Of a DNA stretch of 15,254 nucleotides, positions 5,673 through 14,100 are shown piece by piece. Origin of the DNA: Candidatus Babelota bacterium (GTDB lineage Bacteria > Babelota > Babeliae > Babelales > Babelaceae); the NCBI GenBank assembly GCA_003174035.1, contig PRDV01000091.1, forward strand, positions 1-15,254. Reading direction: 5' to 3'. A program made the position numbers and the translations under genes. The notes under the pieces were generated by a model. The model worked only from the letters and a program-made list of their open reading frames with translations, was not told where the DNA came from and searched no databases. The first letter of the stretch is position 1. Each line of letters starts with the position of its first letter.

Positions 5673-7160
5673 CTAATCGCTGCCTCTTGGTAGTTTCTTC
5701 ACGTCTTTTTCAGCCCTTAATTTTTCGATAACCTTTTTTCTAAGCAGCTCTTTTGAGTTGATACCCTTATCAAGCTGCAGTTCAAAGGCATATTTTAGCA
5801 ACGATCCCATCTCAGGCCCCGGCGAAACAAGATCGCTAATATCTCTACCATGAAGTATAGCTTCTTCTGGGCGCGTCAGTACGCGCGCTTTTTCAGCATT
5901 TCTTAAAAAGGTTGGGAGAAACTTCGGCGTTACTTCCAATGGCTCTGGACCATTTCCATTACGCCCACGCCTATCTGCAAGAGCAAGCCGTGCAAGCATT
6001 TCGAGCGTTGTATATTTTGCTAATTTAAGCGCTAATCGACGATATGCCGCTAATTTTGCGTGCAATTGCACAAATTGGCTTGGTTGCATATGATGCTTGA
6101 CTAATAAAGCTACCGTATCAATGATTTTTACTTTCCGTGTTATCCGCTTTAATAACGATCTGGTGTAGGGGACCCCTGCCTCAGCATGACCCGGACTTTT
6201 TATACGGTCCTCAATAACTACGGTAGTGGAAATTTTACCCAAATCATGGCACAAAGCTGCATAGAGCAGTATCAATCGATCATCAGAAGAAAGATTGTCT
6301 TTGCGAGCTAGAATGCTTGCTGCGTCTAGAGCCTGCATTAAATGTTCAAACACCTTTCCTTCTGGATGCCAATCAAAATCTTGCTCAATTTCTTGCGTAT
6401 GAGCAAGCTCGGGAAGAATTTCATGAAGCCTGCCAAGATCTGCAAGCCACCTGAACCCTCGTGAGGGACATCGACTTTTGAGCAATAGTTTTTCAAATTC
6501 ATCTTCAATACGTTCGCATGAAACAGCGGCAATATCCATCCGCTTACATATTCCCTGTAAAACCTCGTCAGGATGCATTTCAAAACGGCCAATGAACTGC
6601 ATTACCCTATAAAACCTTAAGGGATCTTCCTCAAAAAAACGGCTATCTGGTGAGCGCAGCAGAGCATTACGCATATCTTCATATCCGTGAAAAGGATCAA
6701 CAAATCTTCCGGTTGCTAACTCAATAGCCATAGCGTTCATAGTCACATCGCGCCGTCTTAATGCTTCTCGTATATCCATGTGCGGATCAATGGTAACCAT
6801 TGGCTTTCTGCCAGAGGTATCGGTACGGGGAAGAGCCCAATCAATGGGTGTACCATGAGATTTAAGAACACCAAAAGATTTTCCTACATAACTTACCACG
6901 CTAAATTCCCCCAGTATACTCGCCAACTGCTCAAGGGTAAGGCCATGCACCTCTATATCAAGATCGTGAATCGGTAGTCCGAGAATCAGATCCCGTACGG
7001 CACCGCCCACGAGATAGGCAATACCACCTTGTTGGCTTATACGCTCATACGTAGGGATAATAAGCGGATACTGTGAAAAAATAAGTGAAAGGCCAGGTTT
7101 GATAATCTGAGATTCAATCTGCCCCGGTTCAATATTTCGTAAATTTCGTGTACACTGCAT
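5673..7160 (-). CDS. cca: Class II CCA-adding enzyme (tRNA nucleotidyltransferase) with HD domain
   Basis: The enzyme adds or repairs the CCA 3' end of tRNA using CTP and ATP without a template. From ATG 7160 it is 495 residues. All head motifs are visible: YLVGGAVRD at about 49-57, metal-binding HDLDIEV at about 65-71, RRRDVTMNAMAI at about 135-146, FVDPFHGYEDM at about 153-163, and EDPLRFYRVMQF at about 178-189. An HD-type domain follows with HPEGKVFEH (about 265-273) and CHDLGK (about 304-309), which could give phosphohydrolase activity. The HD domain favours Cca over poly(A) polymerase PcnB, the main alternative. The frame also opens at GTG 7187, which would overlap the divergent gene's leader. 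I prefer ATG 7160 although its ribosome site (AAAAGG, 12 bases away) is weak. Confidence 0.85.
   Translation of the reverse strand: MQCTRNLRNIEPGQIESQIIKPGLSLIFSQYPLIIPTYERISQQGGIAYLVGGAVRDLILGLPIHDLDIEVHGLTLEQLASILGEFSVVSYVGKSFGVLKSHGTPIDWALPRTDTSGRKPMVTIDPHMDIREALRRRDVTMNAMAIELATGRFVDPFHGYEDMRNALLRSPDSRFFEEDPLRFYRVMQFIGRFEMHPDEVLQGICKRMDIAAVSCERIEDEFEKLLLKSRCPSRGFRWLADLGRLHEILPELAHTQEIEQDFDWHPEGKVFEHLMQALDAASILARKDNLSSDDRLILLYAALCHDLGKISTTVVIEDRIKSPGHAEAGVPYTRSLLKRITRKVKIIDTVALLVKHHMQPSQFVQLHAKLAAYRRLALKLAKYTTLEMLARLALADRRGRNGNGPEPLEVTPKFLPTFLRNAEKARVLTRPEEAILHGRDISDLVSPGPEMGSLLKYAFELQLDKGINSKELLRKKVIEKLRAEKDVKKLPRGSD
7149..7156 (+). promoter_or_regulatory. Candidate -10 of the DUF4097 gene inside the cca start
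   Basis: TGTACACT ends in a -10-like TACACT (7151-7156) preceded by TG. A weak -35 (TTCAAT, 7128-7133) lies 17 bases upstream. The start point would be near 7163, about 29 bases before the ATG at 7192. The site lies within the first codons of the divergent cca gene. The call is weak. Confidence 0.25.
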
Positions 7161-7191
7161 GGTGAACTTTAACCTTTTTGAGGCCACTACT

Positions 7192-7983
7192 ATGAAAAAA
7201 CTCCTATTTGCTCTTGCTCTTCTGAGCCAAGTGTATCACAAATCTGTTGAAGCATTCAACGTTAACTCACTATGGCGCAGAGCAGAACAAGAACATATCA
7301 CCAAAGAATATCAGATAGATACCGGATCAGCCATTGTTATAACTAATACTGACGGATCCATTACCATAAAGCCTTGGGACCAACAAAAAATCATGATCGA
7401 AGCTACCAAAAAAGGCTCAGCTGAAGAATTAAAAGCAACAACGCTTTCCTGTAAATCATTTGGCTCTGATGCTACCATAACTACCCGCGTTGCCCAAGAT
7501 CAAAAATCTGCCGCTGTCGACTATACTATCATGGTCCCTGAAGAGACTAAAATTCGTATTGTGCAAACAAAAGGGCCGGTAAAAATAAAGGGAGTCCGGG
7601 GTAATCTTGACGTTTCTGTGCAAGATGGCGAGATTGATATTATTGATGCTACCAACATCGTCACTGCTAAAACAGGAAAAGGGGATATCAAAATTCAACA
7701 AAAAAAGTTCGGCCCCAAAGAAAGTCTTTTTGTTGAAACACTTAAAGGTACTATTACCCTTCATCTACCGAGAGAAACACAGGCGCAGCTTCATGCAAAA
7801 ACTGGCGCCGGTTCAATAACTTCTGATCACCCTGTTACGTTGGCACCCATAACCGTCAAACTAAATAAGGATGGTTGGGACCGCTTGAAAAAAGATGTTG
7901 AAGGAACCTTAGGTGGTGGAAAAGGTGGAGCGCCAATCACTCTTGAAACCTCTAAAGGAAACATTCTCATTAAAGAATATTAG
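7192..7983 (+). CDS. Secreted DUF4097-type beta-repeat protein
   Basis: This 263-residue protein has a Sec signal peptide at 1-21 (MKKLLFALALLSQVYHKSVEA, probable cut before FNV). The mature part is a ladder of short beta repeats of the DUF4097/GIN adhesin-head type: TNTDGSITIKPW, QTKGPVKIKG, VQDGEIDIID, AKTGKGDIKI, TLKGTITLHL, AKTGAGSITSD and TSKGNILIKEY. Such domains form right-handed beta-helices outside the cytoplasm, with no known catalytic activity. The frame opens upstream at ATG 7159, but I chose 7192 because it gives a clean signal peptide and has GAGG 8 bases before it. There is no sorting or membrane anchor at the C-terminus, so it is periplasmic or released. It is divergent from cca with only 31 bases between starts. 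Role unknown. Confidence 0.78.
   Translation: MKKLLFALALLSQVYHKSVEAFNVNSLWRRAEQEHITKEYQIDTGSAIVITNTDGSITIKPWDQQKIMIEATKKGSAEELKATTLSCKSFGSDATITTRVAQDQKSAAVDYTIMVPEETKIRIVQTKGPVKIKGVRGNLDVSVQDGEIDIIDATNIVTAKTGKGDIKIQQKKFGPKESLFVETLKGTITLHLPRETQAQLHAKTGAGSITSDHPVTLAPITVKLNKDGWDRLKKDVEGTLGGGKGGAPITLETSKGNILIKEY
7962..7981 (-). terminator. Possible weak terminator after tRNA-Ala
   Basis: On the minus strand AATATTCT and AGAATGTT can pair over 8 bases (one G-U) around a TTAATG loop, followed by TCCTTT. It begins about 6 bases after the tRNA 3' end and lies inside the last codons of the DUF4097 gene. The A/T-rich stem makes this tentative. Confidence 0.25.
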
Positions 7984-7986
7984 TTC

Positions 7987-8062
7987 TGGTGGAGTTGACG
8001 GGAGTCGAACCCGTGACCTCTTGAATGCCATCCAAGCGCTCTACCAACTGAGCTACAACCCC
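7987..8062 (-). tRNA. tRNA-Ala (anticodon GGC), CCA end encoded
   Basis: The 76-base minus-strand sequence folds as a full cloverleaf. The acceptor stem GGGGTTG pairs with CAACTCC and includes the G3-U70 wobble that identifies alanine tRNAs. The D arm is GCTC-AGTTGGTA-GAGC. The anticodon arm is CTTGG-ATGGCAT-TCAAG with anticodon GGC after T33, and reads GCC/GCU. The T arm is ACGGG-TTCGACT-CCCGT. Discriminator A73 is followed by a genomically encoded CCA. The last anticodon-stem pair (31-39) is a G-U. It lies alone on the minus strand between two plus-strand genes. Confidence 0.95.
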
Positions 8063-8071
8063 CTACGCTTA

Positions 8072-8099
8072 ATTGTAAAGAAAGCTCCTAAAATAGCAA
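8072..8099 (-). promoter_or_regulatory. Promoter of tRNA-Ala
   Basis: On the minus strand TTGCTA (8099-8094) and TACAAT (8077-8072) are 16 bases apart. The -10 matches consensus at 5 of 6. Transcription would begin at about 8065, a few bases before the tRNA 5' end at 8062. Confidence 0.5.
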
Positions 8100-8131
8100 C
8101 CCCTTAGCATGCCTTGCCGTGAGCTGCTGGC

Positions 8132-8160
8132 TTGCTAAACCTTCTATTCCGCTATATCCT
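8132..8160 (+). promoter_or_regulatory. Candidate promoter of the giant secreted protein gene
   Basis: TTGCTA (8132-8137) and TATCCT (8155-8160) are 17 bases apart, with 4 of 6 matches each. Transcription would start near 8167, just before the AAAGGAG ribosome site at 8171-8177. This is a weak match in the 122-base gap that also holds the divergent tRNA promoter. Confidence 0.3.
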
Positions 8161-8184
8161 ATTGAACAAAAAAGGAGTATTCCC

Positions 8185-11100
8185 GTGAAATGCCCAGCAT
8201 TATCTCTTAGATTTTTAATTATCGCGTTAACTATTTCATGCAATCAAACACAAGGAATGGATAAAACAAAAACTGGCCAAAGGGCTTCAATGCGCGGAAC
8301 TCACATCCGTGCAGTCAGTACTGGTGGTGCCCATTCTGAACACTTAAAAAAATATCTAGAAACGATTTCAAGTAAAGACCCTGCAAAGGAACAGAAAGAA
8401 CTAGATCCCGCTTTAACCTCAAGAAGCAGCTCCGTTACCGCAACAACTGATACCTCCTCTCCAGATGCCCCGTATGTAAGCACACCTGCAAGTGAGGGCC
8501 TTAAAAGACTATCAAAAAAACCAGCATCTTTACCAAGCATCCCGACTTTGAGTCTAGCTGATCTCAGTGCCGAAGAACAGCAAGTAACCGAGGGGTTACA
8601 ACGCATTAGTGCGCGTAGAACCTCTCTCTCACTCTTGCATTCGCCACGTAAAAATCCATCCGAAGCTTTAACGGTTAAAAAAGAAGAAGCAGCTGTATCT
8701 CACGAAAGCACTGAGAGCATGCTTGCTCAATTACCTCGAGAAATTCCAGGAACCCCCGTACTCAAAAGACGTCAGAGTGATTCAGCTCTCAATGCCAAGA
8801 TGGAAGAAAGCAAATCGCCGACAAGCAGATCGCGCACTACATCCGAACAGAGTACGAGCCCAAAACTTCTTCAATCGCTACCATCATCTACTAACGTTGA
8901 TAAAAAATCCCACAAAAGTCGTAGATTTTCAGTGACGCGAAAACCAGCACCTATGGTTCCATCTTTAAGGATGGATAGCGTAACTCCTTCGCTAGCCACT
9001 GAGAGTCCCATTCGTTCCCATATACGCGCTAAAAGTGCCGCCGGTATACTAACAAGCCCACGCTTTGAGGAACCCTTTTCAGGGCAGTTGATGAGGCAGC
9101 ATGAGGCACTTATAGCTCCGATTAGCATTGCCCTTTCCCTTGCGGCTAAAGAGCGAGCAGCCCTTGATCAAGCAGTCTTTGTGAAAGCGTCGGCAGCCGT
9201 GCAAACTTTGAAAGACGGAATGAAAATTGCCCTTTCAAAGTTTGATGAGGAAATAAGCGCACAAAAAAGAGAACTTGCTTTATCAGAAACAAAAATTGCC
9301 GTACTTAAACGAACAGTTGAAGAACTAGAAAGTGAGCTTGCTACAGCCCAAACAAGTGAGCAGAGTGCGATTGAAGAACGGAATGCCCTGCTTCATCTTG
9401 AAGACGGAAAAGCGAAAAAACTAAAAGGCGATATCTCGCGTCGGGAAGATACAAGTCTCATTAAGGATAGCATGTTCGTTCAATGGACAGAGCAAAAAAA
9501 AGAGATCGAATTTTTAAGATCCGAGCTTGCAAAACTGACAGCTCCAACGTTACTCGATCCCACATCCGCGCAAGCCAAGATACAACAACTAGTGGAGATT
9601 CAAGAAGAACAAAAAAAACAACTCGAACTACGTACGCAAGAGCTTGAGAGTCTGCAGGAAAAACTTGCGCTGCTCATGTGGGAACGAGAAAGAGAGAAGG
9701 CTCTTCAACAAGCGGTTCTTGATAAATTTGATCAGCAAAAAAAAGCGTATGAACACGCTGTCGAACAAACTGCGACGGTACTTGATAAAATAAAATCTCA
9801 TGAAGATGCGCTTTCTGCAACACTTCATTTTGAGCGAGAAAAAAAAGAACAACTCGCCCAGTCTGCCAAGAAAGCAGAACAATTGGACACTGCTTTTGAA
9901 ACGGCTGCTCACCTAGTTAGCCAAAGTGCTACGCAAGCGCGCGAAATCGAAAGAACTTTCCAGGATTCAGCTGCAACGCTAGAACGCGTAAAACAGCAAG
10001 AAGCAGAAGCTTTGCAATTGCGAGCGTCACTACATAATAGCACGTACAACAACCCCGATTATCTCGCTACCATTGAACAAGCACAGATAGCGCGCGAGCG
10101 CCATGAGCAGCAGCAAGCCGAACACAGGCGCTTAACGCTCAATCTTGTTGCTACTCAAAAAAAATTGCGAGAACTTCTACCCTATTTTAATGGAGCACAG
10201 CAAAGAGCTCAATCTGGGCAGAAATCAAGCAAGGCTTCATCAAAAGCGGACAAAGAAACAATCGAGAATTATAAGACACTACAAGAAGAAGAAAAAGTTC
10301 TACAAGATGCTCTGGGAAAGTTAGATGAAGAACTCACTCAAGAAAAAATCATGGCACAACAAGGTGAGCTGCTCAAAAAAATAGAAAGTGCCCCCGCGCT
10401 TTCTTTCAGCACCCTTCTTGCTTTACCGCCCTTTGATCAAGGGACTTCCTTTCAACCCATTGAGGAAGAAGCAGAAGAACAAATGCTCGCTCTTCATGCT
10501 GCTATTAACGCCGAAGCATTTGCACGTGAGCAGGTAATAGGTCTTACCACAGAAATCCAAAAGGCCCATGAACGAATAAGCGAACTTAAAAAATTATTAG
10601 CAACAGAATCGCAAGCAGCTGCAGAGCACTCAGAAAAAGCTGCTGAGTGGGCGGAAAAAGCGGAACACGATGCTGATTCAGTTAAACATTTTCAAGAACT
10701 CATCAGAACAAAACAGGAACTCAAAGAACATAAAAGAGTTGCTGAACGTTGGGCTCAGGAGAGTATGAAAAGTACTCATGAGTTAGCAACGCGCCTTGAG
10801 AATGTACGTGTAGCGCAGGAAAGATTAAAAGAAATTAATCAACAAAGAGAACAGAAACTTGAGCAAGCCAAAAAAAGTGAGCAGGCTGCGCGCGCACGAT
10901 TGCATGCTTATGCTGCGGAAAAAGAACTGACTGAGACGCGTATTCGGGAATACCAGCGTGAACTTGCGCAGCAGGAAGAACTTATTCAAAGCCACAAAGC
11001 AGAGCTTCATGCAGCACAGTCTGAATGGCAGGAATGTCATGCTCAGCGAGAGAGCGTGAGAGAACAGCTTGATGATGCTCATACATCACCAGAATTACTG

Positions 11101-14100
11101 AAACTCCTAGAACAAGAGCAGCTCTACGCAGCAGACATTCTTAAAAAACTGGTGGATGAAGGTGATGATCAATCCTCGAGTGAGCATGAGAGCGATACCT
11201 ATTCTTTGCATGAAAAAGAGGGCTCCTATCTTAGACAGCATAAGCAGCGACTAAAACTCAGTAATTGCATACTTACTTTTCTACGTGAAAGAGAAGCCAC
11301 CGATCTGTTGAGTGTGGCCCATCTTGTACAGGATTCATTGCTTGCTTTAGATAAAACCTACCAAAAATCATACCTCGTCCATCAGGAATCGGTTGCTGAA
11401 GATGAATCCCTTGCTGCATGGGCGCAACATCCTCCTAAGCTATTCACTGCTCATGAGCAGGATCAACTTATTACCCTCATCACCACAACGCATGATCACG
11501 CTCTCTTAGAAGAATTTGCCCGAAGGGCTTCGAGTAATGCACTCTTGTTCTGCATGAGTAATCCATTGTTGCGTGTTCTGCCTCGCGCCCAAGAATCTCT
11601 TTTTAACGCTGATCCGCACCATCTTGCCTTTTGCCTTGTTGAAAACAAAGACTTAGTTGAGCCATTCGCACGAAAAGTTTCTGGTGAACAGTTTCTAGAA
11701 ACGATTCAAGGGCAGGAGCAATTGCTTATCCTTGAGCCCGTATTAAGAAGGATAATGAAACTTGATGATAAGCATATGCATGCCCTGCTCGCTAATCCAC
11801 TTAATAGCGCCTACCTACCTCACTTTAATGGCTTACCATCAGTAAAGACCGCTCTTTCAAAAATACAAGCACTGAACACTCCAGGCAAAATGCAGCGCCA
11901 AAGTCCTGGTGAGCACCTCAGCCTAGCGCTCGATAAATCCCATCTTGCCCAAGGAGCGCAAACGGTCCCGCTCGAGCAGCTTTTTCTTGCAATCCGGGAG
12001 AGAAAAGATCTTCGCGACAATCCCTTCGTTCGAGCGCGAATAGCACACACCGATCCCGTGATCTTGCAGCAACTACTGTTGTCTGATCCGAAAGTCGCAG
12101 ACGCTATTCTCAAGATGTTACCCACGATGGCTTTCTTAAAAACGATAGCAGGCACTCCTCTACAAATAAGAAAAAGCGCTCAGGAAAAACTTGAGCAAAT
12201 CGACGCTTACCGAGTCAGACAGTACATGCTCAAAGAAAATAATCCATTTTATCTGAGCCAACATCTTGAAAATCCCGTGCTAAGAAGCCTCATCATGGAG
12301 CAGTGTGACAAAAATGCTCACAAGATTGCCTGCAGCCTCTACCATGACCAAAAATACGTGCCTGTCTCAAAATCGCGAAACAGTGCATCAGCAGTAACCC
12401 ATACTGCTGCTCATCGCTTTGAACTCACACAGTGCGATCCATCCAATACGGAACAGGTTTTAGATTTTCTGAAAAAAAATAGTCCCGCCGCATGCATGCA
12501 GTTTGCTGCAAAATTCCCTTTTGCAGTTCAATATTGCATTACACATCTTATAGAAGGAAAACAGTATATTGACTCCGCATTGCTTTATAAACTTGCACCA
12601 TCAATCAGCGATCATGATCTCCATGAGTTATTGCACAGCCCCCATGCACTTGAATATCTTGATAACCGCGATATCCAAAACAATACAATAGCACTTACCT
12701 TCTTGCAAACATATGGAGCACAGCTTCCGCAAGCAGTGCTCTCTAAATTATCTCTCGTTCGACCGAACTCTTTTGGTATGGTTTTACCCTCATTTTTTGG
12801 TAGCCTCACGAGCACCTTTGATATACGAGAGCTCGATGCGTATGCACTGCTTGAGTTTTCAAAAGCAAATTCGTCAGTGCTCCAATTGCTTGAACGACGA
12901 AAAGTAATGAGCAGACTCATTGAATGGCTTTTTCACAGCAAATCATCCCTTGATCAGGATACGCTATCCCACCTTATAAGCCACATAAGCAATGATGAAC
13001 TCTTTACGTTGCTTAATAGTCAGTTGGGAGAGATGCTTACCAATAACAAAACCATTCAAACGCGAGCTCTCGAAGTTGAGTTTATGCAACAGTACCTCTG
13101 CAAACTGCCCACGACGTTACTAAAAAAAATATTGCTCACGGATGGTCCCCACTTTGCTCATGCTAGCTTGCTTCTTGTTAACAATATATGTAGTTCAGAA
13201 CGACTCTGCCAACTACTTGCGCTCGACGCAGCAGAAATTCTTCTGAGCCACCCCGATATACGCAAACATTGCACAGCCGAACCTTTTGTTAAAGATTATT
13301 TATGGCAACTTCCCCCCATAAAACTGGCTTTTTTATGGAACGGCTACTTTGAAGAATGCAAGCCTATTATGGCCCCTTTTCTCAAAAATTGTGAAGATGA
13401 TACTTTGATTGCACTTATCACTTTGTCAGATATCTTTTTTAATCATCCCTTGGTCCAACAAGCATTTCTTGAAAGAGGGCTTTATAAAACCCATCTTTCC
13501 CGCATAACAGATGAGCACCTCGAAACCCTTATGGGCTCTCATAGAGAAATACTGCAGCTTCCTCAGATCCAAGAAAGAATCCTTTCACAGGGCAATGAAA
13601 GGCTCATTGAAGAGCTGTTAAAAGATTGCAAGGCTCTGATGCTCCTTACCGCTATGAAGACCGTTCTTGAAAATTACGATGAATGCTATCAGCAACCGCA
13701 TCCATTTGAAAATGAAGCATTGCAAAAACGTTTCATGGCCGATGATTTACGGGAAGTTTTTATGCAGTTAGCTCCAGCACCTATCAGCATTAAAGCACTC
13801 TATGCTCACCCTGCACTCTGGTCATCTCCTACAGCTAAAGCTTTTATTACAAGCCTTATCACAGCTGCGATGGAACATATACCTCTAGAACAACGAGAAC
13901 AATTAGCCATGATGCATAGCTGGGTTATGGTTCTTGAACCACTATTTGCAACGTATAAGGATCTGTTTACTAAACATAATTTTCACGCCACTGAGTTCTT
14001 ACCATTAATAAAAGAGAGGCAACGATACCAACTCGTGGAAGAATCATTAAAGCTTTTTAATAACACTATGGCATGCATTGAAGGAGAAAGCGAAGAAGCA

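Noticed and set aside
5644..5673. Imperfect hairpin CAGA...TCTG after the cca gene
   Set aside because: The stem is short, and the T run follows it only on the strand with no gene upstream, so it does not work as a cca terminator.
7913..8107. Plus-strand frame of 64 codons with the peptide GVDGSRTRDLLNAIQALYQLS
   Set aside because: It is the antisense reading of tRNA-Ala plus the tail of the DUF4097 gene, a well-known false translation pattern.
8119..8184. Upstream 22-codon extension of the giant protein from GTG 8119
   Set aside because: It has no good ribosome site and would bury the signal peptide; GTG 8185 has AAGGAG at the right distance.
9628..12920. Several minus-strand frames (9628-9912, 10825-11082, 11820-12155, 12612-12920)
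   Set aside because: All lie antisense inside the giant gene, whose long uninterrupted frame and regular coiled-coil pattern make it the real coding strand.
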